From positions 1 through 64,000 of the forward strand of contig NZ_BKCG01000005.1 of the NCBI RefSeq assembly GCF_008974325.1: a stretch of 64,000 nucleotides of DNA. The letters run 5' to 3'. The notes under the pieces are model-generated. The model was not told where the DNA came from and ran no database searches. It saw only the letters and a list, made by a program, of their open reading frames with translations. This document shows, one piece after another, positions 29,338 to 38,705 of the stretch. The number at the start of each line of letters is the position of its first letter. The stretch's first letter is position 1. This stretch comes from Patiriisocius marinus. Its GTDB lineage: Bacteria > Bacteroidota > Bacteroidia > Flavobacteriales > Flavobacteriaceae. Position numbers and translations under genes: made by a program.

Positions 29338-30348
29338 CTAAACGTTGTACAAATTTTTAAGGCTTTCAATTTGTGTAGGACGGCCTATTAAAATTAGTTT
29401 AGAACCCTTTTCAAGTACCAATGACGGCTCAGGATTTACAATATATTCGCCGCTTGGAGATTTATAACCTATTATAGAACAGCCTGTTCTTTGGCGAACA
29501 TCAAGATCACTTATAGCGCGTTCTTCACCAGAAGGGCAAACATTTTCAAATCCTACTTGCTCCACATTTATACTATCTTCATTACCTGAAACCGATAAAT
29601 TATCTAGAAATTCAATTAAATCTGGAACGACAACCAATGAAGCCATGTGATCTCCTCCTATTTTAGCTGGAAGAATTACATTATCTGCTCCAGCAAGCTT
29701 CATTTTACGATAACTTGTCTCTTCAGCAGCACGACTTATAATTTTTAATTTTGGATTTATTTGTCTAGCAGACAGAACTATAAAAAGGTTATCCGCATCA
29801 CTTGGCAAAGCGCAAATCAAAGTGCTTGCACGCTCAATCCCTGCGTTTAATAAAACTTCATCTTCATTGGCATTACCTAGAACGAATAATAAATTTTCTT
29901 CAGATAACTTTTCTGCGACTTCTTGATCACTTTCTATAATTACAAACTGTTGTTTATAATCTAATAATTTTTGAACAGCCTGCTTTCCATTACGACCATA
30001 ACCACAAACAATAACGTGACCTTTTAAATTTTCTATCATTTTATGCACTCTTTTTTCTCTAAGGTTACCAATATTATTTTTACTTAAAATATATTCTGTT
30101 ATTAATGTAATGGCATAAGCAAAAATAAATACGCTAGAGATAATTAGTATTGATGTAAAAATTTTATCTACATCATTTAGCGTTTGGACTTCACCAAAAC
30201 CTACAGTAGTAACAGTAATAACTGTCATGTAAAATGCATCTATCCAAGTATAATCTGATATAAAACGGTAGCCAAAAACACCTGTAACAAATACCAGAAG
30301 TAACAAATAAATAGCACCAACTATTTTAGATGGGAAAAACCTACTCAT
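29338..30348 (-). CDS. RCK-type potassium channel
   Basis: A 336-aa two-span channel. TM1 (residues 10-27), a pore helix with selectivity filter TTVGFGEV (47-54), TM2 (about 65-88), then a cytosolic RCK/TrkA-N domain with Rossmann motif GYGRNG (116-121) and a C-terminal RCK-C lobe. Filter GFG instead of GYG is a known variant of K+ channels. It overlaps the PspC gene by 4 bp (ATGA), so both are one operon. Confidence 0.92.
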   Translation of the reverse strand: MSRFFPSKIVGAIYLLLLVFVTGVFGYRFISDYTWIDAFYMTVITVTTVGFGEVQTLNDVDKIFTSILIISSVFIFAYAITLITEYILSKNNIGNLREKRVHKMIENLKGHVIVCGYGRNGKQAVQKLLDYKQQFVIIESDQEVAEKLSEENLLFVLGNANEDEVLLNAGIERASTLICALPSDADNLFIVLSARQINPKLKIISRAAEETSYRKMKLAGADNVILPAKIGGDHMASLVVVPDLIEFLDNLSVSGNEDSINVEQVGFENVCPSGEERAISDLDVRQRTGCSIIGYKSPSGEYIVNPEPSLVLEKGSKLILIGRPTQIESLKNLYNV

Positions 30349-30575
30349 AAATCAAAAACTGATGTTCGTTTAGTATAGACTAAATCTTTTAATTTTAACC
30401 AGAATGCAAGTGTAAGATAAATAGCAAACCACACTCCTAATGTTGCAAAGGATACGTAGATAAAAAACAACCTCACACTTTTTGCTCGCATACCTAATCG
30501 ATCTGCTAGACGTGCACAAACATAATAGCCGTGTCGTTCAAAGTAATGTCGCACATTATAAACCCATTGTAACAT
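30345..30575 (-). CDS. PspC-domain membrane protein
   Basis: A 76-aa protein from the inner ATG at 30575 (79 aa if the ATG at 30584 is used). The PspC core (ARLADRLGMRAKSVRLFFIY) is followed by a hydrophobic span (VSFATLGVWFAIYLTLAFWL) and KLKDLVYTKRTSVFDL. PspC proteins are linked to envelope stress signalling. The 4-bp overlap with the K+ channel gene indicates coupled translation and perhaps a shared envelope role. Confidence 0.85.
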   Translation of the reverse strand: MLQWVYNVRHYFERHGYYVCARLADRLGMRAKSVRLFFIYVSFATLGVWFAIYLTLAFWLKLKDLVYTKRTSVFDL

Positions 30576-30627
30576 AGCATGCAAAATACAACATTAAGGG
30601 GTAATCAAAAAGTATAATTAACACCTA

Positions 30628-31899
30628 TTAGTGCTTTAGTAATTGATTTCCTATTGCACACTCTAAACAGCGTAACTTATCGCAATAGCTTGTCTTTAAT
30701 TGAAGCAGAGCCTGACTTTCCAACGCGGTTTTAGCAATTGGTTTTAGTTTATTAAATTTTTCAATAATGCTATTTTTCTCGCTAGGAAGCTGTTGTGCTA
30801 ACTCAAATAACCGCTCCGAATCTTCAATACCTATAAATTTCTGAAAAGCAAATTGTAATGGTATTATGGTGTTAATGATTAACAAGTGGATAAAATTAGG
30901 TGTTAATTTTCGAGAGCTTTTTTTAGAAGCAACACCGTAATTGTAATGCGATTCCCAATAAGGCAATGCCGAAATTTTAAAAATTGAAATTAATTCTTCT
31001 ATACTTTTAATCGTGCTTACTTTAGAAAATAACTGTGGCGTTGAACTATACAAAGAAGCCAATTGCGATAAGCGAATTGTAGGAAAATTTGGGGGACGAA
31101 GTCTGAAAAATTGAGGTTTTATAACCGAACTAATATCAAGTTGAAATTTTTGTTTTAAAAAGGCATATTCCTTTTTCTGTGCTTTAAAATATGAATCATT
31201 AATATCACTGTCCAAAAGACCTGATTGTCCTAATAACAAAGTCTCTAACATTAGTGGAGAATGCCTACACTTTTGTATCACATGAAAAGTCACAGATTGC
31301 GCTATGCTTAAAAAAGAAGCTCCGTTTACTTTAGACCCAAAGTTTTTACACAGCATTTCAAACAGTAATGCTTCCCAATGGTTTTGAAGTACAGCTAACC
31401 GCGATTGAAGTAAGCCACTTTTGAGCTCAAGTCTTTCAATAAATAAACGTTCTACCCAATTCTCTACTATTAAAGAATCTACCTCAGTAAAACGCTGTTC
31501 GCAATTAATGAACTTTTTATTCTTAGAAAATAACGCGTTATAATTCTGTAATATTTCCGAAGGGATATAATTTTTTAATTCTAAGGTTGGAATTATTGTA
31601 TGGTCTTTTCTATAAATTTCGACATCGTGATTAAAAACAACGTGTAGTATTACATTGTCGTAAGCTATATCTTTCTCGTGGCTATGGGCATACCAATCGC
31701 TAGAGTTAATATGTATTTCAATATTACCTGCCCACTTTTGGTTACCAATACTTATACGGCCGTCAAAAAAGTCAGGACCAGCAAGATAGTTATGTTGGCC
31801 AGTTTTAAAAATTTGAATTGGTTTTTCATCTACGGTAAGGAGTGTAGGCGTTGTAAACTTTTGAAACTTCCACACATAATGCAGAAAATCTTCTTTCAT
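30628..31899 (-). CDS. DUF2851 family protein
   Basis: A 423-aa soluble protein of the Bacteroidota-rich DUF2851 family (HYVWKFQKFTTPTLLTVDEK, NYLAGPDFFDGRISIGNQKW, GNIEIHINSSDWYAHSHEKD, NVILHVVFNHD). The conserved Asp and His residues near the N-terminus suggest an enzyme, but no activity is known to me. C-terminal Cys pairs (CDKLRCLECAIG) may bind metal. Confidence 0.85.
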   Translation of the reverse strand: MKEDFLHYVWKFQKFTTPTLLTVDEKPIQIFKTGQHNYLAGPDFFDGRISIGNQKWAGNIEIHINSSDWYAHSHEKDIAYDNVILHVVFNHDVEIYRKDHTIIPTLELKNYIPSEILQNYNALFSKNKKFINCEQRFTEVDSLIVENWVERLFIERLELKSGLLQSRLAVLQNHWEALLFEMLCKNFGSKVNGASFLSIAQSVTFHVIQKCRHSPLMLETLLLGQSGLLDSDINDSYFKAQKKEYAFLKQKFQLDISSVIKPQFFRLRPPNFPTIRLSQLASLYSSTPQLFSKVSTIKSIEELISIFKISALPYWESHYNYGVASKKSSRKLTPNFIHLLIINTIIPLQFAFQKFIGIEDSERLFELAQQLPSEKNSIIEKFNKLKPIAKTALESQALLQLKTSYCDKLRCLECAIGNQLLKH

Positions 31900-31984
31900 A
31901 AAAAGCTGTTTGCGGGGAGCTTACAATGTTATAAAGATAGTAAAATTTGAAGCGCAATTCATTTTTGAAATATATGCGCATAAA

Positions 31985-32016
31985 AAAACTCCCCTTGATT
32001 AAACAAAGAGAGTTTT
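31985..32016 (-). terminator. Terminator after the CBS-type synthase gene
   Basis: A 13-bp stem with two G-U pairs (31985-31997 with 32004-32016) and a 6-nt loop is followed on the minus strand by seven T residues. It lies 19 bp past the stop codon. Confidence 0.85.
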
Positions 32017-32034
32017 CATTATTTTTAATAGTTA

Positions 32035-33393
32035 TTACAATGCGCTAATGATATCGTGCTTTGTAATTATATGATATTTACCATCTTCAAGATCAACTAA
32101 AACAGCATTTCTGTCTTTGTCAATTAGCTTAGAAACATCTTCGATGCTAGTGTTTTTTTGAACAATTGAGAATGGTGCCCCCATTACTTCTCTAATAGGT
32201 AGATTTGCAATGTCTTTATTATCTATAAATTTTCTAAGCAAATCAGTTTCATCAAGTGACCCAACAATTCCTGTAATATCTTCCACAGGGATTTGAGAAA
32301 TTTTAAAATGCTTCATTCTCTCAATAGCGTGTAAAACTAACTCTTCAGTTTTAACTGTTACTAAAGGCTTATCGATATGATTTTTAATTAAATCTGCCGC
32401 AATAGTTACTTCTTCTTCCACATAACCCATTTGCTTCATCCACTCATCGTTATACATTTTACCTACGTAACGACTTCCGTGATCATGGAATAAAACCACA
32501 ACTACATCATCCTTTGTAAAATGCTCTTTTAATTGATGAATTCCTTTCATTGCAGAACCCGCACTATTTCCTAAGAACATACCTTCAGTCTTAGATAATT
32601 TTTGTGTCCAGATTGCAGCATCCTTATCAGTAACTTTAGTAAAACCGTCAATTACAGAAAAATCAACGTTTTTAGGAAGTATATCTTCCCCAATACCTTC
32701 AGTTACGTATGGATAGATTTCGTTTTCGTCAAAAATTCCTGTTTCATGGTATTTCTTAAATACACTTCCGTAGGTATCAATTCCCCAAATTTTAATATTC
32801 GGGTTTTGTTCTTTTAAGTATTTACCTACACCACTAATAGTTCCTCCTGTTCCAACACCTACTACAAAATGCGTTACTTTACCATCAGTTTGTTTCCAAA
32901 TTTCAGGACCTGTGCTTTCGTAATGTGCTGCTGCATTACTTGGGTTATCATATTGATTAACATACCAGCTATTAGGAGTTTCTTTCGCTAATCTTGCCGA
33001 AGTTGAATAATATGAGCGTGGATCGTCTGGCTCAACATTCGTAGGACAAACAACCACTTTAGACCCTACTGCACGAAGGATGTCCATTTTTTCTTTACTC
33101 TGCTTATCACTAAGCACGCAAATCATTTTATAGCCTTTAATAATAGCAGCAAGCGCTAGACCCATACCTGTGTTACCACTTGTACCTTCTATAATAGTCC
33201 CTCCAGGTTGCAATCTTCCATCTGCCTCTGCATCTTCAACCATTTTTAATGCCATTCTATCCTTTGTAGAATTTCCAGGATTAAAAGTTTCATACTTTGC
33301 AAGTACCAATGCAGGAATGCCTTCAGCAAGTTTATTGATTTTTACTAAAGGAGTATTTCCTATGGTTCCAAGTATATTTTCAGCGTATTCCAT
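32035..33393 (-). CDS. PLP-dependent cysteine/cystathionine beta-synthase with CBS domains
   Basis: A 452-aa type II fold PLP enzyme with a C-terminal CBS pair. PLP lysine is Lys44 in NPGNSTKDRM; the substrate loop EGTSGNTGMGLA, the phosphate loop GVGTGGTISG and PYVTEGIGEDILP are all present. Residues about 335-452 hold two CBS modules (HAIERMKHFKISQIPVED; MGAPFSIVQKNTSIEDVSKL). This layout is that of cystathionine beta-synthase; some bacterial members also make cysteine from O-acetylserine, so the exact substrate is open. Single gene with its own promoter and terminator. Confidence 0.9.
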   Translation of the reverse strand: MEYAENILGTIGNTPLVKINKLAEGIPALVLAKYETFNPGNSTKDRMALKMVEDAEADGRLQPGGTIIEGTSGNTGMGLALAAIIKGYKMICVLSDKQSKEKMDILRAVGSKVVVCPTNVEPDDPRSYYSTSARLAKETPNSWYVNQYDNPSNAAAHYESTGPEIWKQTDGKVTHFVVGVGTGGTISGVGKYLKEQNPNIKIWGIDTYGSVFKKYHETGIFDENEIYPYVTEGIGEDILPKNVDFSVIDGFTKVTDKDAAIWTQKLSKTEGMFLGNSAGSAMKGIHQLKEHFTKDDVVVVLFHDHGSRYVGKMYNDEWMKQMGYVEEEVTIAADLIKNHIDKPLVTVKTEELVLHAIERMKHFKISQIPVEDITGIVGSLDETDLLRKFIDNKDIANLPIREVMGAPFSIVQKNTSIEDVSKLIDKDRNAVLVDLEDGKYHIITKHDIISAL

Positions 33394-33413
33394 GTATATC
33401 TTTTAATGAGCTG

Positions 33414-33445
33414 CAAAGGTACTTGATACAAAAAAGGCTTGCAAC
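33414..33445 (-). promoter_or_regulatory. Putative promoter of the CBS-type synthase
   Basis: On the minus strand GTTG (33442-33445), a 20-bp spacer and TACCTTTG (33414-33421) fit the Bacteroidota consensus with one mismatch. The -7 ends 20 bp before the start codon. Confidence 0.55.
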
Positions 33446-33463
33446 TAAATTGTTGTAAGCCTT
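33434..33463 (-). terminator. Terminator after the 217-aa secreted protein gene
   Basis: A 12-bp stem (33434-33445 with 33452-33463, one G-U pair) with a 6-nt loop is followed on the minus strand by six T residues. It overlaps the -33 region of the next gene's promoter. Confidence 0.85.
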
Positions 33464-33487
33464 CAAAGATTCAAAGAATATAAAAAA

Positions 33488-34141
33488 TTATTTTTTAAAA
33501 TTAGTCTTACTGATAATTCGCCAATAAATTCCTCTCACATTTTGGAGAATGAAATAACCTGGCATTCCATGTGTATGATTATAACCGTAAATTATAATTG
33601 CTATTTCTTTATTTTCGGTATAATAAATATCATAGATTACTACACTTGGATATCCTTCAAATATATTTGTTGTAAAAGATTTTTGTTTCTTCTTCTCATT
33701 GTAGTACTCCTTTGAATGTTTTTTTAATATGAACCCCTTTTTAATGTATGAATCAACATCTAAGGCACGAGTTTTGCTTTCAACAGAATAAGTTTCTTTT
33801 AAGTAATTAAAATCTTCTTCTGTAAATAAATTAGCAAAATCAGATAAACCTTCACTAATTTGACACGCTATGCGTAGCTGTTCTATATTATTACTGTATC
33901 TACAAATACTATCATTATTTTTATAACTCTGTAAATTTCGTTTAACACGATTAATGATATTTTCAGGTTTATCAAAACCTTTAATTTCATTATCAAGATG
34001 AGTGTAATTTGGTAATTCCCATAGAAACTTAGACAAAACCTCTCGCTCTATATTTTCTTCAATTATTTCAAAATTAACTAATTCCCTTTGAGACCAAATT
34101 GGAAAGGAAATTAATAAAAAGAATATTAGATATTTTTTCAT
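33488..34141 (-). CDS. Hypothetical secreted protein
   Basis: A 217-aa protein from the inner ATG at 34141, chosen because it gives a clean signal peptide (MKKYLIFFLLISFPIWSQ); the upstream extension to 34195 would put a second hydrophobic stretch before it. No family recognised. The body is charged and mixed alpha/beta, with four Cys-poor segments and a C-terminal KEIAIIIYGYNHTHGMPGYF stretch. It stands alone between the LolE-type permease and the synthase, with its own terminator. Confidence 0.7.
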   Translation of the reverse strand: MKKYLIFFLLISFPIWSQRELVNFEIIEENIEREVLSKFLWELPNYTHLDNEIKGFDKPENIINRVKRNLQSYKNNDSICRYSNNIEQLRIACQISEGLSDFANLFTEEDFNYLKETYSVESKTRALDVDSYIKKGFILKKHSKEYYNEKKKQKSFTTNIFEGYPSVVIYDIYYTENKEIAIIIYGYNHTHGMPGYFILQNVRGIYWRIISKTNFKK

Positions 34142-34218
34142 ATTTAAATATATTGCTATCACTATTAATATGAAATAAACAATTAGTAAAACCATCGTTT
34201 GGTTGAGTAATAAAAAAC

Positions 34219-35457
34219 CTACTCAAACCTAATCGCTCGAACTGGGCTAATTTTAGAAATAATATAACTAGGAATTAATAGAATTAAAAAACACAACACA
34301 AATGTCCCCACGTTAAGCGCGACAATATAACTCCAATGTAAATAGACCGGTGCTTGGTCTACATAATAAGTATCTGGATTTAACGGAAAAAGATTAAAAG
34401 TATCCTGTATGACAAGAAGACCAATCCCAATTAAGTTTCCCCAAAACAAACCTACAACAACTAAATACAATGCATTATAAATAAATATTTTACGAACACT
34501 CCAATCGTTACTACCCATCGCTTTTAAAATCCCAATCATCTGCGTTCTCTCTAGTATTAACACTAACAAAGCAGTAATCATATTAAAGCCAGAAACAATA
34601 ATCATCATCACAATAATCAAAGCAATATTAAAATCAAACAAATCCATCCACTCAAAAATAGAATAGTACTTTCCTCTAATAGTTTGAGTATCTAATTCGC
34701 TCCCTATATTATCGTAAATGGTATTATTTATGGCGTCTATTTTTTCAAAATCATCTACAAAAACTTCAAAGGCTCCTATTTGATCATCATCCCATTTATT
34801 AAGTTTTTGAATATGCCGAATATCCGCAACTATAAACTGTGCATCAAAATCCTGAAAACCACTATTATAAATCCCAACCACATTAAAACCTCTTGTTCTT
34901 GGACCCTTTTCACTTGTCGAATCAAAAAAATACGTAAGTACTTTATCTCCTAACCCAATATGTAATCTATTAGCAAGAAATGACGAAATTAAAATTTCGG
35001 AACCTAAAGCTTTGGTTTTAAAATCTGGCAAAGCACCTTCTACTAAAAATTCTTCGAAGAATTTCCAATCATAATCATCACCTACCCCTTTCACAATAAT
35101 ACCTTCAAAATCAGTTTCGGTTCTAATCACTGCCGTTTTAGAAGCAGTAACTTGTATATTGGTAACATTATCCGAAATAGTAAAATCGGGATAAAAGTCC
35201 TGTTGTTTAGAAATTGGTATTTGGGAGTCGTCTGAAAAGTTGGTATCAAAATTGGTAATAATAATATCACCATTGAATGCTGACACTTTTTCGCGCACCT
35301 TTTTTTGAAGTCCAAAACCTGTTGCAATCGAGATGAGCATCATCACCATACCCAATGCAATTGCTACAATAGCAATTTTTATTATTGGTGCCGAAATACT
35401 ACTTTTATAATCTTTGCTCGCAACAATACGGCGGGCTATAAAATATTCAAAATTCAC
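34219..35457 (-). CDS. LolC/E-type ABC transporter permease
   Basis: A 412-aa FtsX-family permease with four spans: one near the N-terminus (IIKIAIVAIALGMVMMLISI), a MacB-like periplasmic domain of about 200 residues, then three spans from about 270 on (IALIIVMMIIVSGFNMITAL; ALYLVVVGLFWGNLIGIGLL; VALNVGTFVLCFLILLIPSY). The text LVLILERTQMIGILKAMGSN is typical of LolC/E, which extract lipoproteins from the inner membrane. The ATPase partner is not adjacent. The start codon is 8 bp from that of the divergent gene. Confidence 0.88.
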   Translation of the reverse strand: MNFEYFIARRIVASKDYKSSISAPIIKIAIVAIALGMVMMLISIATGFGLQKKVREKVSAFNGDIIITNFDTNFSDDSQIPISKQQDFYPDFTISDNVTNIQVTASKTAVIRTETDFEGIIVKGVGDDYDWKFFEEFLVEGALPDFKTKALGSEILISSFLANRLHIGLGDKVLTYFFDSTSEKGPRTRGFNVVGIYNSGFQDFDAQFIVADIRHIQKLNKWDDDQIGAFEVFVDDFEKIDAINNTIYDNIGSELDTQTIRGKYYSIFEWMDLFDFNIALIIVMMIIVSGFNMITALLVLILERTQMIGILKAMGSNDWSVRKIFIYNALYLVVVGLFWGNLIGIGLLVIQDTFNLFPLNPDTYYVDQAPVYLHWSYIVALNVGTFVLCFLILLIPSYIISKISPVRAIRFE

Positions 35458-35465
35458 AGAAATAT

Positions 35466-36818
35466 ATGGTCTTAGCTTTTTTCAAAAATACAGTATTTAT
35501 AACGTTGTTGAGTTTGTTTTCGTGTGGAAATAGCACATCGACACCCCTTAATGAGCAAACATCGATTTCAAATCAAAAAACTATTGCAGAACAAACCTCA
35601 TCAACTACTACCGAAATAAACACAAATATTGTTTTTAATAATAAACCAAATGATACCACTAAACGTGTAGGCCGAACTTTTATAGAAGATAAAAACACTA
35701 TTCGTACTGGAGCTAATCAATTTACTGCATATATGCCTTTGTTAAAAGGAAAGAAAGTAGGAATTGTTGCAAATCAAACTTCTATAGTGAACGATTCTCT
35801 AGATTACACAGACGAGCGTCGTATTGTTGACAATCACTTAGTAGATTTTATAATGGAGTTTGACAACCAAGTTGTTAAAGTTTTTGCACCAGAACACGGC
35901 TTTAGAGGAAAAGCAGACGCTGGCGAAATTGTAAAAGATGGAGTTGATGTAAAAACAGGAATACCAATAGTTTCGCTTTACGGAAAAAACAAAAAGCCAA
36001 CTCAAGAGCAGTTGAAAGATATTGACATAATGGTATTTGATATTCAAGATGTGGGCGCTAGATTTTACACATATATATCTAGTTTACATTATGTAATGGA
36101 AGCTTGTGCAGAAGCAGGTATTCCAGTAATCGTTTTAGATCGACCTAATCCAAACGGCCATTATATAGATGGTCCTATTTTAGAAAGAGAACACGCTAGC
36201 TTTGTAGGTATGCACCCAATTCCTGTTGTACATGGAATGACTATAGGAGAATACGCACAAATGATTAATGGTGAAGGCTGGTTAAAAAATAGTGTTAAAT
36301 GTGATTTAACCGTTATTAAAATGAAGCAATACAATCGCGAAATGGAATATTCGCTTCCTATTAAGCCATCCCCAAATTTACCTAATGACGTAGCTATAAA
36401 CCTATACCCTAGCCTGTGCTTTTTTGAAGGTACAATTGTAAGTGCTGGAAGAGGAACAGAGACGCAGTTCCAAGTTTTTGGAGCGCCAAGTTTACCATCT
36501 AAAATATATAACTATCAATACACACCTCAAGCAAACGAAGGTGCTAAATACCCTAAGTTTAAAGGAGAAACTTGTAATGGCTTAGATTTAAGACAAACAC
36601 CAAAATTAAAATTACTGAATCTAGAGTGGCTTATTGACGCTTATGTTGCAAACGGTAAAAAGAAAACGTTTTTCAACAACTTTTTTGTAAAACTTGCAGG
36701 TACAAATAAACTACAAGAGCAAATTGAAAAAGGATATACTGCTCGTGAGATTAGGAAAACATGGCTTAAAGGTTTAGAAAACTACAACCAAATGAGACAA
36801 CAGTACTTTTTGTACTAG
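35466..36818 (+). CDS. DUF1343 / NamZ-like exo-beta-N-acetylmuramidase lipoprotein
   Basis: A 450-aa lipoprotein (signal ending LLSLFSC). The DUF1343 family includes NamZ enzymes that release N-acetylmuramic acid from the non-reducing ends of cell-wall sugar chains. Family text: GKKVGIVANQTSIV, VKVFAPEHGFRGKADAGE, PIVSLYGKNKKPT, MVFDIQDVGARFYTY, LDRPNPNGHYIDGPIL, and the closing KTWLKGLENYNQMRQQYFLY. A Thr/Ser/Asn-rich linker of about 50 residues follows the lipid Cys. It probably acts in the periplasm in peptidoglycan recycling. Confidence 0.88.
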   Translation: MVLAFFKNTVFITLLSLFSCGNSTSTPLNEQTSISNQKTIAEQTSSTTTEINTNIVFNNKPNDTTKRVGRTFIEDKNTIRTGANQFTAYMPLLKGKKVGIVANQTSIVNDSLDYTDERRIVDNHLVDFIMEFDNQVVKVFAPEHGFRGKADAGEIVKDGVDVKTGIPIVSLYGKNKKPTQEQLKDIDIMVFDIQDVGARFYTYISSLHYVMEACAEAGIPVIVLDRPNPNGHYIDGPILEREHASFVGMHPIPVVHGMTIGEYAQMINGEGWLKNSVKCDLTVIKMKQYNREMEYSLPIKPSPNLPNDVAINLYPSLCFFEGTIVSAGRGTETQFQVFGAPSLPSKIYNYQYTPQANEGAKYPKFKGETCNGLDLRQTPKLKLLNLEWLIDAYVANGKKKTFFNNFFVKLAGTNKLQEQIEKGYTAREIRKTWLKGLENYNQMRQQYFLY

Positions 36819-37354
36819 TCACGCCCATTAAACTTATATTTTTGACCTTTAGGGTTTTTACCAAGTCCTATAGTTTTTTTCATAGCCTCTACAATATTAA
36901 ACGCTGCTGGGCAAATAGCTACGTTATTTAATGTTAGCTCACTAATTTTATGAAAATCCCTACGGTTTGTGTGAGGGAACTCTTGACAAGCTTTTGGACG
37001 TACCTCATAAATGGAACACGTATTATCGTCAGCTAAAAAAGTACACGGAGCCGTTTTCAAAACAAAAAAATTATCTGAATCAACTGCAAGATATGTTTCA
37101 ATAAAACGCTGATCTTTTATTCTAAAGTGTTTTGAAATCCTAGTAATATCCTTAGTCGTAAAAATAGGACTCGTTGTTTTACAACAATTAGCACACTCAA
37201 GACAATCGGTTTTTTCAAACTCAGCATCGTGCAATTCTACCATAACGGTATCTAAATTTTTAGGAGGCCTATTCTTAAGCTTTGTAAAATATTTTTTATT
37301 ATCCTTATGTTTATCTTTGGCCTTTTTAGGTAAGCCGTCAATGATGTCTTGCAT
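36815..37354 (-). CDS. YkgJ-family cysteine-cluster protein
   Basis: A 179-aa soluble protein with the Cys set CLECANCCK, CTFLADDNTCSIYEVRPKAC of the zinc/iron-chelating YkgJ family (CxxCxxCC...C...C...RPxxCxxFP). The metal cluster's role is not established in general. It ends 4 bp inside the 3' end of the convergent NamZ-like gene. TAGTTTTG at 37359-37366 (minus) resembles a -7 element only a few bases from the start, so the transcript may be almost leaderless. Confidence 0.88.
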   Translation of the reverse strand: MQDIIDGLPKKAKDKHKDNKKYFTKLKNRPPKNLDTVMVELHDAEFEKTDCLECANCCKTTSPIFTTKDITRISKHFRIKDQRFIETYLAVDSDNFFVLKTAPCTFLADDNTCSIYEVRPKACQEFPHTNRRDFHKISELTLNNVAICPAAFNIVEAMKKTIGLGKNPKGQKYKFNGRD

Positions 37355-37394
37355 AGTACAAAACTAAGGTAATTTTTTTAACAGAATCAATTCT

Positions 37395-38162
37395 ATGAGC
37401 GATGTTTTAGGTCAAGCATTATTAGACTATCAATTAGGCAACTACACTGAGGATATAATTACATCCACAAACATTAGTGAGGATGATGTGTTACCACTTT
37501 CTTATTTGTTTCGTGACCTCGAGGAAATGCCTACTATTGAAAAAGCAGCTCTAAAAAAATGTAACGGTAAAACACTAGATGTAGGTTGTGGCGCTGGTAG
37601 CCATTCACTTATATTACAAAAAAGAGGGTTAGAAGTTACAGCAATGGATGTTTCAAAAGGTGCTTGTGAAGTTGCAAAAAAAAGAGGTGTAAACGAGGTA
37701 CTCTTCGGAAATGTTCTTGAGTTAAAAAATGCCAAGTTCGACACCCTTCTTCTTTTAATGAATGGAACTGGAATCTTCGGAAAACTAGCCCATGTTTCAG
37801 ACGCTTTAATGCATTTAAAAACACTATTAAATAAAGCAGGTCAAATATTAATTGACAGTAGCGATTTAATATATATGTATGAGGAGGATGAAACAGAACA
37901 AAGTGAAAATGTAGATAATGTTTCGGCGAATGCCAATGATACACCTAAAGGAGTTTGGGTTCCTGGTGATCATTACTACGGCGAACTAACCTTCACAATG
38001 AAGTATAAAAAAATCCAGACCGCACCGTTTTCTTGGCTCTATCTGGATGAAAATTTATTTGAAACCGCAGCTATTGCAAACGGTTTTAATTTTGAAATTT
38101 TAGAACGTGGTAATCATTACGATTACCTTGCTCGTTTAACTATTGCGGAGAGTAACCTTTAG
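37395..38162 (+). CDS. Class I SAM-dependent methyltransferase
   Basis: A 255-aa Rossmann-fold methyltransferase. Motif I is LDVGCGAGSHSLIL (about residues 61-74), followed by VTAMDVSKGACEVAKKRG and the NAKFDTLLLLMNGTGIFGKL post-I region; the acidic stretch at about 160-175 is an insertion. Substrate unknown. Its 3' end overlaps the convergent DUF2059 gene by 23 bp. Confidence 0.85.
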   Translation: MSDVLGQALLDYQLGNYTEDIITSTNISEDDVLPLSYLFRDLEEMPTIEKAALKKCNGKTLDVGCGAGSHSLILQKRGLEVTAMDVSKGACEVAKKRGVNEVLFGNVLELKNAKFDTLLLLMNGTGIFGKLAHVSDALMHLKTLLNKAGQILIDSSDLIYMYEEDETEQSENVDNVSANANDTPKGVWVPGDHYYGELTFTMKYKKIQTAPFSWLYLDENLFETAAIANGFNFEILERGNHYDYLARLTIAESNL

Positions 38163-38673
38163 CAATTAAACTATTCATTGTGCTATTAAACAAATCTCTA
38201 CTCCAAAATTCTGAAATTTGAGATACATCAGTAGTTAAATCAATTTTTACTTCATCAATTTTTCTAGCAACTGAACTTGAATAAAACTTTCCAACTACTT
38301 GACGTTGATCTGAATCTAATTCGTCTGGGTTAATACGCATTTGTACACCAGCTGGACTTCCAAAAAACTTAGACATTTGAGCTATATCGTCCTGACTAAA
38401 GTGCTTACGGTACGCTGAAGACATCATGCGCACTAATTGGCTAACCGCCTTTGGCTTATCATTTCTTAAAGCATCCCATTCAGCTTGTGGAACGTTAGCA
38501 CCAGAAAACTGACTTTTAAGTACGTCTATCATATCATCATAGACTGTGTTGTATTGTTTTACTGTACCATTTACAGTCAAATAGGAAATAACTTCCTGTT
38601 GAAATTCATTTTGTGCGTTTGCTTGAAAACAAACGGCGCAAATTATCGTTAAAAAGAATAAACGTATTTTCAT
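38140..38673 (-). CDS. DUF2059 secreted protein
   Basis: A 177-aa exported protein (signal MKIRLFFLTIICAVCFQANA). The helical body with RMMSSAYRKHFSQDDIAQMS and FFGSPAGVQM matches the DUF2059 pattern, in which a hydrophilic helical repeat ends in YxxHFSxxEIxxLxxFYxSPxG. Function unknown. It overlaps the 3' end of the methyltransferase gene; its promoter region is shared with the divergent metalloprotease gene. Confidence 0.85.
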   Translation of the reverse strand: MKIRLFFLTIICAVCFQANAQNEFQQEVISYLTVNGTVKQYNTVYDDMIDVLKSQFSGANVPQAEWDALRNDKPKAVSQLVRMMSSAYRKHFSQDDIAQMSKFFGSPAGVQMRINPDELDSDQRQVVGKFYSSSVARKIDEVKIDLTTDVSQISEFWSRDLFNSTMNSLIAKGYSPQ

Positions 38674-38697
38674 AATGCGATTAAAGAGTTAGATTTG
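38667..38697 (+). promoter_or_regulatory. Putative promoter of the metalloprotease gene
   Basis: TTTT (38667-38670), a 19-bp spacer and TAGATTTG (38690-38697) match the Bacteroidota consensus with one mismatch. The -7 ends 21 bp before ATG 38719, which supports that start. The -33 lies over the start codon of the divergent DUF2059 gene. Confidence 0.55.
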
Positions 38698-38705
38698 CTA
38701 ATAGA

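Noticed and set aside
34142-34195. N-terminal extension of the 217-aa secreted protein
   Set aside because: The inner Met gives a clean signal peptide; the extension would bury it.
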